A DNA stretch of 64,000 nt from Bacteroidota bacterium (GCA_024278975.1 JAJRSD010000107.1:1-64000); one strand, 5' to 3'; positions 19,396 through 28,948 are shown, counted from the first letter of the stretch. The notes: a model not told the origin generated them from the letters alone. Numbers and translations: made by a program.

Positions 19396-21156
19396 TTAAT
19401 CTACTTTTTCCAGTTCAACCCAAAACGGGAAAATATTTTTACCTTTTGTTGAATAGAACGGAATTAAATCGCATTCCATTTTTGTGAGCCGGATATTTTT
19501 CATCTCAATAATATCAACACCAATATTCTCATTTTTTATCTGATTGATAATTGCACCGGTTTCCAGATACATTCTCCCTTTTGTTTCGATTGGTTTAATA
19601 AATTTAAACTTTACATTGTATCTTCCCTCGGTAATTTTAACGTGCCACTTGCCATAAACCTCCTCCTGCGCCCATATTCCACGTTCGCCGCCAGCATCGT
19701 TTCTGTTAAGTATTATTGGGTTTTCGTGTTTGCTGCCCACAATTACAGGTTGCGGATTTATCAGATTTTCTGAGTTGATCAGTTCGTTGTAATATCTGTC
19801 GAGATCAGATTTTAATTCGTTGGCAATACTTATGTTTTCCAGTACAATATTGTTTTGTTCGTATGGGTCGTTATTAATGTTGAACAATTCAAAATTTTCG
19901 ATTGCTGCGTTGTAATCAGCATGTCCAACAAGTTTGAATTCGCCTTTTTGCAAAGCAATATTATTGTACAATTCAGGATAACGGCGTGTCCAGTAGAAAA
20001 AAAGCGATCTGTCTGCCCAATCAGTCGTCTCATTTTTAATTAGTGGCAAAAGGCTTTCACCATCAATTATCCGGTTGTGTGGCAAATCTACATTACAAAT
20101 TTCTGCAATGGTTGGTAAAATATCGATGTGTGCAGCGGTGGTTTCAATCTCTTTTGCTCCTCTAAAAAGCGATGGCAGCCTCATAAAAAACGGAATCCGG
20201 ACACCACCTCTGAAAACACTGCCTTTTTTCTCCCGCATTCCGGCAACGTACCGGTATTGTTGCGGACCATTGTCGGTCATATAAATTACCAACGTATTTT
20301 CGGTAAGTTTCAAATCATCTAATTTCTGAAGGAGTTTCCCCACATTATCATCAATATTAGTAACCATTGCATACACTCGTCTTGCCGACTCCTTATCTTT
20401 TTCTGTCATTTCAGGAAACGGGCGGTCGTCGTTTTCGAACCCCGAAGCCGGATCGATATCTTTATACATTTGGTAATACTCGTCAGGCACTTGCAACGGA
20501 GTGTGTGGTGCATTAAAAGCGAGGTAGCAGAAAAAAGGTTTTTGCTGATTACTTTCGATAAACCGGATTGCTTGCTCCGTAAAAATATCGGTACAGTATC
20601 CTTTGTACAACTTGGTATTACCGTTGTGCCAAAGTATCGGATCGAAATAACTTGTGTCTCTTTTGTAATAAGTTGTTATGTCGCCAACTTGTCCCATTCC
20701 GCCCGAAAGATGAATAACCGATTCGTCGAAACCCTGATCATTTGGTCGCGATGGATAGTTGTCGCCGAGGTGCCATTTCCCGAAAATGCCCGATTTGTAA
20801 CCCGCCTGTTTTAGCATTTCGGCAATGGTAATTTCGGTAGTTGCCATTGTTGCCCCGCCGTTGTACGTATCTCTTATTCCTGTTCGTAACGAAAAACGTC
20901 CTGTCATTAAACTGGAGCGGGTAGGGGCGCAAACCGGCGAAACATAAAAGTTATTAAACCTGATGTTTTCGCTGGCGAATTTATCGATTACCGGAGTTTT
21001 TACGTGCGGATTTCCGGTTATGCCCAAATCGCCGTATCCCTGATCGTCGGCCATTATAAGAATTACATTCGGATGAGTTTGATGCTGTGCAAATGTTAAA
21101 TTTGTTATTGCCAGCATAATCGCGGCAAATAGTGTTAATCTGTTTTTTTGTTTCAT
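19396..21156 (-). CDS. S1-family sulfatase
   Basis: Signal peptide; NVILIMADDQGYGDLGI, formylglycine motif CAPTRSSLMTGR, GKWHLGDN. Confidence 0.93.
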   Translation of the reverse strand: MKQKNRLTLFAAIMLAITNLTFAQHQTHPNVILIMADDQGYGDLGITGNPHVKTPVIDKFASENIRFNNFYVSPVCAPTRSSLMTGRFSLRTGIRDTYNGGATMATTEITIAEMLKQAGYKSGIFGKWHLGDNYPSRPNDQGFDESVIHLSGGMGQVGDITTYYKRDTSYFDPILWHNGNTKLYKGYCTDIFTEQAIRFIESNQQKPFFCYLAFNAPHTPLQVPDEYYQMYKDIDPASGFENDDRPFPEMTEKDKESARRVYAMVTNIDDNVGKLLQKLDDLKLTENTLVIYMTDNGPQQYRYVAGMREKKGSVFRGGVRIPFFMRLPSLFRGAKEIETTAAHIDILPTIAEICNVDLPHNRIIDGESLLPLIKNETTDWADRSLFFYWTRRYPELYNNIALQKGEFKLVGHADYNAAIENFELFNINNDPYEQNNIVLENISIANELKSDLDRYYNELINSENLINPQPVIVGSKHENPIILNRNDAGGERGIWAQEEVYGKWHVKITEGRYNVKFKFIKPIETKGRMYLETGAIINQIKNENIGVDIIEMKNIRLTKMECDLIPFYSTKGKNIFPFWVELEKVD

Positions 21157-21168
21157 ATCGATGAAAAT

Positions 21169-22176
21169 TTACTGCTTTCTTAAATTATTTCTTCTTGTTT
21201 GGAAATGTAACAGATACGCCCTTTTTGTTTGATTATCGAGAAAAGAGTTATGAATTAGTTTTTCAACTATGGGTTGTTTTATCAAAAAGGGTGCGAGTAA
21301 TTTGTCTCTTCTTTTTTTCGTTATTCCCAGCCTTCTGGCAAATTCATAAAAATCTGCCAAACTTATCATACCTCTGTTTTTCATTTGTTCCGATTCAAAA
21401 TCATCTTTAAAAAGTCCTTTGTCCAATGCAAAATCGGTATCACGAACATGAATGCGGGTATTTATTAAATCGTATGCCGGACTCAATCTGTAATCCCCAT
21501 TTATCGTTTCCATTATCGAGAAATTTTTTAAATGTGCATCTCCGTTTAAAAACAGGAAATTAAATACAATAAGCGAAAAAAACCTTTCCAGCTCAATAAT
21601 GTATGTTGGTACAAATTTCCTTATCAATTCAGATAACTCTTCGTAACTGGAATTATACTTAAAATCGTATCCGGCATTTTCAACTGTAGCGCCTGCGAGA
21701 GAAGCAAAATCTTCAACTCCCCATTTCGAACCGTCCTCTTTTATATCAAATCTTTTTGTAATATAAGCCGGCTCACCATTTTTAAAAAAAATTAAAGCAT
21801 TTTGGGCAGTTTGTATCCCATAAACCTGACTGGCAATCTGCATGGTTAAATGTTCATTTGCCGGAACCTGATTGACTTTTGTAAGGTCTCTTGGAATTGG
21901 TTTTAATATATAATTACCTTGTTCTCCCTCTTTGGTCAGGCGTAATTTGTTCTTGTCAAGAATTAACGACAACTTCTCCTGAACACCGGAAACAGAAATC
22001 CGTTTACGGTTTTCTATAAACTTAGCATCGTCGTCGTCATTCGAATGCGGCGGGTAGTAATTAAGGAAATGACTAACTTTTTTGCCAAAGAATACTTTGT
22101 TCAGGCAGGTCGTACTGTACGTATCAAAGCCTTTTGAAAGTGTCCCTGGACAATTGTATATTTTTGGTAATTCCAT
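21169..22176 (-). CDS. HipA-like kinase lacking the N-subdomain 1 (HipT-like toxin)
   Basis: RISVSGVQEKLSLIL Gly-rich loop, FLNGDAHLKNFSI catalytic loop, LSPAYDLINTR; 335 aa. Confidence 0.85.
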   Translation of the reverse strand: MELPKIYNCPGTLSKGFDTYSTTCLNKVFFGKKVSHFLNYYPPHSNDDDDAKFIENRKRISVSGVQEKLSLILDKNKLRLTKEGEQGNYILKPIPRDLTKVNQVPANEHLTMQIASQVYGIQTAQNALIFFKNGEPAYITKRFDIKEDGSKWGVEDFASLAGATVENAGYDFKYNSSYEELSELIRKFVPTYIIELERFFSLIVFNFLFLNGDAHLKNFSIMETINGDYRLSPAYDLINTRIHVRDTDFALDKGLFKDDFESEQMKNRGMISLADFYEFARRLGITKKRRDKLLAPFLIKQPIVEKLIHNSFLDNQTKRAYLLHFQTRRNNLRKQ

Positions 22177-22508
22177 TATTTAACGGTTTCAATGGGTGAT
22201 ATTGTAATTGCACCAATCGTATCTTTCGACGCAGTGGCTAATAATAATCCAAAATAATCTTCTTCATCTATTTTTAACTGGCGGCATTGCAACTCCTTGT
22301 TTACACCTTCTGAAAGCAAATTGAAAAAAAACGGAAATAAATGATTGGATTGAAATGCTTTCTGAGATTTTGGCAAAGTGAGACTGATTGCAGGTAATTT
22401 GTCATTTGAAAACCAAACATCATCATAAATAAATTCATAATTCCCGGGACTGTTCTGAATAAGAGTCCCTGCAATTTTACCGTTTCGAAATACAAGAGCC
22501 TTGCGCAT
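22176..22508 (-). CDS. HipA N-terminal domain protein (HipS-like)
   Basis: VFRNGKIAGTLIQNSPGNYEFIYDD..LSLTLP-type region..FFFNLLSEGVNKELQCR; stop overlaps the next start as TAATG. Confidence 0.83.
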   Translation of the reverse strand: MRKALVFRNGKIAGTLIQNSPGNYEFIYDDVWFSNDKLPAISLTLPKSQKAFQSNHLFPFFFNLLSEGVNKELQCRQLKIDEEDYFGLLLATASKDTIGAITISPIETVK

Positions 22509-22514
22509 ATTTTA

Positions 22515-22724
22515 TTATTTTGGTTGTTTTACTTTCAAATCAAGCTCCATTCCCAACACTTCTGCAAGTTTTAACAAAGTACTTAAAGTTGGGTTTCCTT
22601 TTCCTGTCTCAATTAAATTAAGTGTACGCTTCCCAATACCTGCCAATTCAGAAAGATGTTCTTGTGTAATTCCTAAAATTTCACGCCGCTGCTTTAGCTT
22701 TTCAATTATTTTATCGTAGTGCAT
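22515..22724 (-). CDS. HTH Xre-family antitoxin/regulator (HipB-like)
   Basis: LKQRREILGITQEHLSELAGIGKRTLNLIETGKGNPTLSTLLKLAEVLGMEL; track ORF starts at 22754, MHYDK start at 22724 preferred because a promoter-like box overlaps the longer start. Confidence 0.82.
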   Translation of the reverse strand: MHYDKIIEKLKQRREILGITQEHLSELAGIGKRTLNLIETGKGNPTLSTLLKLAEVLGMELDLKVKQPK

Positions 22725-22743
22725 TATATTGCTCTTTTTCATA

Positions 22744-22751
22744 CAAATATA
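22744..22751 (-). promoter_or_regulatory. candidate Bacteroidota -7 box for the hip operon
   Basis: TATATTTG matches TAnnTTTG; TTTG is 23 nt upstream, longer than the usual spacing. Confidence 0.35.
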
Positions 22752-22861
22752 CAACTAATAAATAGAAGTGTACACAAAAGCGTATTAAATTGCGTTTTTG
22801 TAAATATTAAATTAGATGAACTTGTATTGAAAAAATTCCGGGAAGTACTTTTCGTCAACGT

Positions 22862-24096
22862 TTATCTTAAGTATAAATTACTATCGCCATAGCTTAAAAA
22901 CCTGAAGTTATTAGCAAGTGCAAAATCGTAAACTTTTCGCCAGTTATCGCCCAGAAATGCGCTAATTAAAAGCAGCAGTGTGCTTTGCGGTTGATGAAAA
23001 TTAGTAAACATTCCGCCAATAATTTGAAAAATGTAACCCGGTAAAATTATAATTTGAGTTGAAAATTGAATAGCAGTTTGGTTTGATTGATTCAGGTAAT
23101 CAACAATATTCTTAAGCGATTTTTTTGTACTGATTTCAGCTCTGTTTTCGTAAGGTTCCCATTGCAATACTTCAGGTTTGTTTGGGTTGAATGAGTTATT
23201 TTCGAGTTGCAAACCTAACCAGTATAAACTTTCCAACGAGCGTACCGAAGTTGTTCCAACTGCAATAATACTATCCGGATTTTCAATAAAACCTTCAATA
23301 ATACTTTTAGTAATAATTACCGTTTCGTGATGCATCGAATGTCCCGAAATAGTTTCCGATTTTACAGGTTGGAAAGTGCCTGCTCCAACATGAAGTGTAA
23401 TCTCTTTAGAGGAAATATTTTTGTGTGAAAGTTGATTAAAAACTTCATCGGTAAAATGTAGCCCGGCAGTTGGTGCAGCCACCGACCCGTCGATTTTTGC
23501 ATAAACAGTTTGGTAGGTCTCCTCGTCGGCTTCCTCTGTTGCGCGGTTTAAATAGGGCGGAATTGGCAATGTTCCGGTGTGTTCAATAATTTCGGCAAAC
23601 GAGATTTTTTTATTCCAGGTAAATTCTATTAAAAATGTATTTTCAACCTGCTCTTTTTTTTCAGCTTGAATTACAATTTTTTTCCATTAATTTCAACCTC
23701 TCGTTTTAAAATTCCCGCTTTCCATTTTTTCGAATTGCCCACCATGCACTTCCAAACCACGTGCTCCTTCTCCTGAAAAGCAATTTCATAATCGGCAGGT
23801 TCAACAGGCTCCAAACAAAATATTTCGATTTTTGCACCAGTCTCCTTTCTGAAAAACAGGCGTGCATGAATTACGCGCGTATTATTAAAAATTAGCTGAG
23901 CATTTTTAGGAATATATTCAACACAATTATTAAAATTATCTTGCTTAATAGTATCATTTTTCCAAACCAGTAATTTCGACTTGTCGCGCTCTGCAAGCGG
24001 ATATTTTGCAATTCTCGACTCAGGTAAATCGTAGGTAAAATCAGCTATTTTAATGTCCTTATATAAGTTCAAATTTGAAGTCTTTAATTTTTGCAA
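22862..24096 (-). pseudogene. queA: S-adenosylmethionine:tRNA ribosyltransferase-isomerase (QueA), -1 frameshifted into two ORFs
   Basis: 23671..24096 encodes the N-part (IADFTYDLPESRIAKYPLAERDKSKLL...VEINGKKL*), 22862..23569 the C-part; re-reading one A at A7 (23677..23683) gives continuous INGKKIVIQAEKKEQVENTFLIEFTWNKKISFAEIIEHTGTLPIPPYLNR. Confidence 0.88.
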
Positions 24097-24113
24097 AAAT
24101 AGTTTAAAATATT

Positions 24114-24383
24114 TTTAGGGGACTTCTAATAATTCCTTTCTTTCAAGAAGCAAGTATAATGAATAATATGCAAGCCACAAATATTTATGAATAGCCGTAG
24201 CTATTTAAAAATATTTTGGCGAAGTCAGATTGTTTATTATACTTGTTCCCGTAGGGTTGTCATAGTTTTCCATATACTGCTTTAAATTTTATTACATTAT
24301 CCCGATAGTGTTTCAAAAATTTAAATTGTCTCTGAAAAACTATGACAATCTTGATGCGAAGGAATTAATAGAAGTCCCCTTTA
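24114..24383. mobile_element. MITE-like element, 262 bp plus TTTA target duplication
   Basis: Terminal inverted repeats GGGGACTTCTAATAATTCCTT / GGGGACTTCTATTAATTCCTT (1 mismatch); TTTA at 24114..24117 and 24380..24383; internal hairpins 24151..24245 and 24255..24350. Confidence 0.7.
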
Positions 24384-24480
24384 ATCTCTTGTAAATTTTA
24401 AGTAATAAGTTTTGCCACAAAGTTGCACGAAGTTTCCCGAAGCCAAAAGTAAAATTGTACTTTTGCAGAAAATAGAAAGC

Positions 24481-25524
24481 ATGATAAAAGTAGGCGATAA
24501 AGTAAAGTTTTTAAATGATGTTGGCGGTGGTGTTGTAGTCAGTTTTATAAGCAAAAATATGGTTAATGTGGAGAACGAAGATGGTTTCGAAATTCCGTAT
24601 CCCACTGTACAACTGTTAAATGTAAGTGCCCCCGAATTAAATGCAGGTTTTGTTCCTGAAGAAAATACAGAAGTGCAGAACGAAGTTGTAAACGCTCCGG
24701 TTTTTGAAACAGTTGCAGGAGAAATAATCAACGGGAAGAACTCACCCGATTTCTATTTCTGTTTTGTTCCATCCGTACAGAATAATCCATCAATCGGAGA
24801 AATGGAATTGTATCTGATAAATGATAGCAATTACACCGTAATGTATCACTATTTTCATCTAAAAAGTGATGGAGTTAAAACAGCCAGGTTTGGAAATGTA
24901 CAGCCAAATTCAAAGATTTCGCTGGAAAGTCTGGCTAAAAACGATTTAATCGAACTGCCTGAATATGGATTTCAACTGCTATACTTTAAGGATAAAGATA
25001 TAGAATATAATGAGCCGATTACAAAAGTGTTCAGGATAAATCCTGTGAAATTCCATAAAGAGTCGAGTTTCCAAAGCAATAAGTTTTTCAGAAAAAATGC
25101 GTGGATTTTACAAATCACAAAAGATATTCTTACAACAGAATTGGATAAACTTACACAAGACGATTTTAAAAAGGTAATTCGCGAAAAAGAGGCGAAACCA
25201 AAAATTAAAAAAATACCCCGAAAAAGAACTCCTGAAATTATTGAAGTTGACGTACATATAAACGAGTTACTTGACAAAACTGACGGATTGAGTAACCGGG
25301 AAATTCTTGGTGTTCAAATGGATAAAGTAGAGTCTGAAATGCGGGCAGCAATTCAAGCTGGTGTTAAACGGATAGTTTTTATCCATGGTGTTGGGCAAGG
25401 TATTTTAAAGCAGGAGATTGCCAATTTGCTAAAATCTAAATTTAAAAAATATGAATTTAAGGACGCATCTTTTAAAGAGTACGGTTACGGTGCTACTTTG
25501 GTGAATTTAAGAAGGGGGAAGTAA
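24481..25524 (+). CDS. DUF2027 / Smr domain-containing protein
   Basis: MIKVGDKVKFLNDVGGGVVVSF N-term; C-terminal Smr: EVDVHINEL..RIVFIHGVGQGILKQEI. Confidence 0.9.
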   Translation: MIKVGDKVKFLNDVGGGVVVSFISKNMVNVENEDGFEIPYPTVQLLNVSAPELNAGFVPEENTEVQNEVVNAPVFETVAGEIINGKNSPDFYFCFVPSVQNNPSIGEMELYLINDSNYTVMYHYFHLKSDGVKTARFGNVQPNSKISLESLAKNDLIELPEYGFQLLYFKDKDIEYNEPITKVFRINPVKFHKESSFQSNKFFRKNAWILQITKDILTTELDKLTQDDFKKVIREKEAKPKIKKIPRKRTPEIIEVDVHINELLDKTDGLSNREILGVQMDKVESEMRAAIQAGVKRIVFIHGVGQGILKQEIANLLKSKFKKYEFKDASFKEYGYGATLVNLRRGK

Positions 25525-25553
25525 TTTTTTGTTCAATCTTTTTTAGAGTGGAT

Positions 25554-26894
25554 TCAAATCTCTATTTCCATTTCACCTTTTTTTAAATCGAAACAAAGAA
25601 TAGTTTCTGTTTTGTTGGTGTAAAAAGTGTTAGGTTTTAAATCAGTTTTCTTTTGAACTTCATTAAAAGGAATTCCATTTTTTATTCCCGGGTTTTTTGT
25701 TTTTGCATCAACTTTTATTGTGAAATCAGGAGAAGCAAATGGAGCTTTTAAATGAATACTGTTTTTACTTACATTGATAACAGTCAGCTCTTTAGCAGCC
25801 CAGTATCTCGAAATATCAGATAACTTCATCCAAATAAGGTGGTCGTATTTCTGATTTAGCCGATTTACGACTTCCTTAAAAATATTAAAACCTACTTTTT
25901 CGCCATTGTAATAAATCCCCGGCCAGTGACAAACCATAATTGCGGGTTCTTTGCTTTCAATAACATCAACCATTCGTCCGGTTTGTAAATCAGAGGTGAT
26001 AAATTTATTTGCATCGCCCCGGTTAAGTCCGTCCCACCCACCAAACCAGTCGCCGGTACATCCGTTTATGGAAACTACACATTTGGGATTAGGACCATCG
26101 AGACCAGATGCGTGAAGCACTTCGGGAGCAACACTCTTCCCTTTTTCAGTATAAAGATTACGGAAGTAGTGTGGTATTTCTGCACCAAAAACATCTCGCA
26201 CCGATTCCAGCGTTGCAAGTGCTAAATTATCCTGATTTTGCCCTGCGTAGCCACCCGGAGTTGTAATTCCCTCGCACGGCAGTCCGGCATCTTTTAAAAT
26301 ATTTAATGCGTAAGATTGGTATGCAGCCAGCTCATCGGCACTCTTATTCTGACTCCATTCCCAGTTCTCCATAAAATCAGGAGTGGCCTGTTCAAACGGT
26401 CTTCCGGTTTTAATATCAATTACGCGCGTGTGGCTTATCATTTCGGGATGAATATCCCAGTTTGGCATTATCATTTCGCGAACAAGGTTCAGGCTCTCTT
26501 TAAGTTCCCGCTCTGTCCAGCCCGGAATAAACCTGTTTACCCAGCCCGTGCAAGCCGGGTACGGAACAATACTGTATTTTCCTTTTATCCCATTATCTTC
26601 GCTCCATTCAGCAAATTCGCGTACAAAACTATCGGGTATTTCGCGTGGTAATTTGCGCCAGTCTTGTTTGTAGTTATCCGGAAAAACCTCAGCAAACTGA
26701 GGAATTCCAAAATGTGCCAGATTCACCAAAGTTGTGGAATCGTCGATTATTAAACTAACAGGAGCACGGTTGCGTGGGTTTAATACTTTTACAGAAGGCG
26801 ATTTTGCGGCAGAAAATCCAAGTTGGGGAGAGAGAACAACAGCAGCACTTCCGGTGGCAGTTGTTTTTATAAAAGTCCGTCGATTGTAATTCAT
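25554..26894 (-). CDS. Tat-exported protein, possible polysaccharide-deacetylase-like fold
   Basis: Twin-arginine NRRTFIKTTATGSAAVVLSP; conserved-looking GITTPGGYAGQ, MVCHWPGIY; family not recognised. Confidence 0.5.
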   Translation of the reverse strand: MNYNRRTFIKTTATGSAAVVLSPQLGFSAAKSPSVKVLNPRNRAPVSLIIDDSTTLVNLAHFGIPQFAEVFPDNYKQDWRKLPREIPDSFVREFAEWSEDNGIKGKYSIVPYPACTGWVNRFIPGWTERELKESLNLVREMIMPNWDIHPEMISHTRVIDIKTGRPFEQATPDFMENWEWSQNKSADELAAYQSYALNILKDAGLPCEGITTPGGYAGQNQDNLALATLESVRDVFGAEIPHYFRNLYTEKGKSVAPEVLHASGLDGPNPKCVVSINGCTGDWFGGWDGLNRGDANKFITSDLQTGRMVDVIESKEPAIMVCHWPGIYYNGEKVGFNIFKEVVNRLNQKYDHLIWMKLSDISRYWAAKELTVINVSKNSIHLKAPFASPDFTIKVDAKTKNPGIKNGIPFNEVQKKTDLKPNTFYTNKTETILCFDLKKGEMEIEI

Positions 26895-27136
26895 AATAAA
26901 TCAGGTTTAATTATTACGAGTAAAGATAGCTATTTTAGTTGATATAATTTGTTGCACATAAAGTTGCAAAATATTTATAAATAACTTGCTTTCTTTGTCT
27001 TTTAAATAAATGTTCTGACGTTTTAATAAAAAACAATTATGTTATTTTTTTGCTGCATGACCAAATTATTTTTTGCGGCCTTTGTTATAAGTAGATAAAA
27101 TTTAACTTTGCTCGCATTAATAAAAACAATTAATAG

Positions 27137-28891
27137 ATGAAATTATTTGAAGGACACTCTTTTCATATCCCGGTAATGGGATTAGGATATTCAATAGACA
27201 CACCAATTAATGTTGCACCGTACGGAATATCTTCTGTTATTTCGTTGGTTGATGATACGTTAATTGAAAAAATGCGCGAATTTTATTGTAATAAATTCGA
27301 CATTCCGTTTAAAACAATATCGAAAAAAGTTGATGATTTTAGGGCAAAGCGAATTGCTGAGTACCTGAATCTTGTGGATAAAATTGTGAAACATAAAGTT
27401 GAGGAGCTAAAAAGTACAGCCTTAAATGCCGGTAGCGAAATGGAGAAATATATTAGCATGCTCCCGGATTCCTCCACTATAAAATCGAAATTTAATTTGG
27501 CTGCCGACGATCTGTCGAAATGGGTTAACGAAAAACTTCATGTTGGTTCTATTGATGTAAATATAATGACCAAACTGGATCAGGCACATTATAAAAACGG
27601 TGAAGAGCTGCCCATTGAACATAACGATGCACACGCTGCATTGCGTGGTTTTGCTAATAGTAACTTAGATTCGGCATTGGTGCTTTCGGCAGGAATGAGT
27701 CCCAGATTATACAGCTACATAGAAAATTTTAAAGATTTTTTTCCTGATAATATTGGTAATATTAAAAAGAAAATCATACTGAAAGTTAGTGATTTTCGTT
27801 CGGCATTTATTCAGGGTAAAATGTTGGCTGCAAAAGGTTTGTGGGTTTCGGAGTACCGTATTGAATCGGGTGTGAATTGTGGTGGTCACTGTTTTCCAAC
27901 TGTTGGAGTTTTATTTGGTCCTATTCTCGAAGAGTTCAAAAATAACAAAGACAGGTTATTTGACACTTGCATTGATATTTATAAATCGGCTTTAGAAAAG
28001 AAAGAGCACGTTCAGCCCACCGAAACACCGAAGATTAAAATTACCGCACAAGGTGGTGTGGGAACAAGCGAAGAACATGACTTTTTGATAGATTACTACG
28101 ATATGGACAGTGTTGGCTGGGCATCGCCATTTATGCTGGTACCCGAAGTAGTTAGTATTGATACCGATACTATGAACTTGCTTGCCGATGGAAAAGAGAA
28201 AGACTACTATTACAGTGGTTTATCTCCTCTTGGAGTTCCGTTTAACAGTATTTATGGTGCTTCTATGAGTGTGCAACGTTTGGAGTTGGCAAAAAACGGA
28301 ACTGAAGGTACTCCGTGTTCTAAAGGATATTTAAGATATAATACTGAATATACTAAAAAACCGATTTGTACTTCTTCTCGCCAGTATCAAACTCTGAAAC
28401 TTAAAGACCTTGCTGCTTTAAACCTACCAAAAGATGAATATCAAAAGGCTTACGATAAAATTATTGAACCGGAATGTTTATGCGTAGGTTTGGGGGTTTC
28501 AACTATTTTATCGAAAGATATTGAGGTTAAACCAACAGATAAAGTTACAGTTTGCCCCGGGCCAAATCTTGCTTACTTTTCTAAAATATCAACTTTAAAA
28601 GAGATGGTTGACCATATTTACGGACGTATTAATTTATTGGATAATAGTCCGCGTCCTCACATGTTTTTAAAGGAGTTAAACATGTATCTCGATATTTTCA
28701 AGAAAAGAATTGATGCTTTTTTGAAAGACATAGATAACACAAAAGAGAAAAAGCAACTGATTAAATTTCAGAAAAATATTTTTGATGGTGTAAATTATTA
28801 TAAAGAGCTTTTTGCTGAAAAGAAAAAAGAAGTTGTGGTTGAGATGGATAAATTGCTTGGTAGATATCCGTCGATTAATACGGAATTGTAA
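27137..28891 (+). CDS. conserved-looking protein, possible FMN TIM-barrel (nitronate monooxygenase/glutamate synthase-like)
   Basis: 584 aa; SIDTPINVAPYGISSVISLVDD, SGVNCGGHCFPTVGVLFGPIL, KITAQGGVGTSEEHDFLI. Confidence 0.5.
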   Translation: MKLFEGHSFHIPVMGLGYSIDTPINVAPYGISSVISLVDDTLIEKMREFYCNKFDIPFKTISKKVDDFRAKRIAEYLNLVDKIVKHKVEELKSTALNAGSEMEKYISMLPDSSTIKSKFNLAADDLSKWVNEKLHVGSIDVNIMTKLDQAHYKNGEELPIEHNDAHAALRGFANSNLDSALVLSAGMSPRLYSYIENFKDFFPDNIGNIKKKIILKVSDFRSAFIQGKMLAAKGLWVSEYRIESGVNCGGHCFPTVGVLFGPILEEFKNNKDRLFDTCIDIYKSALEKKEHVQPTETPKIKITAQGGVGTSEEHDFLIDYYDMDSVGWASPFMLVPEVVSIDTDTMNLLADGKEKDYYYSGLSPLGVPFNSIYGASMSVQRLELAKNGTEGTPCSKGYLRYNTEYTKKPICTSSRQYQTLKLKDLAALNLPKDEYQKAYDKIIEPECLCVGLGVSTILSKDIEVKPTDKVTVCPGPNLAYFSKISTLKEMVDHIYGRINLLDNSPRPHMFLKELNMYLDIFKKRIDAFLKDIDNTKEKKQLIKFQKNIFDGVNYYKELFAEKKKEVVVEMDKLLGRYPSINTEL

Positions 28892-28910
28892 TTTGTTTTA
28901 CAACTTATTA

Positions 28911-28948
28911 AAGCGGGGGTTTTGTCTATGCAAAACCCCCGCTTTTTT
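28911..28948 (+). terminator. Rho-independent terminator
   Basis: AAGCGGGGGTTTTG-TCTATG-CAAAACCCCCGCTT followed by TTTT. Confidence 0.93.
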
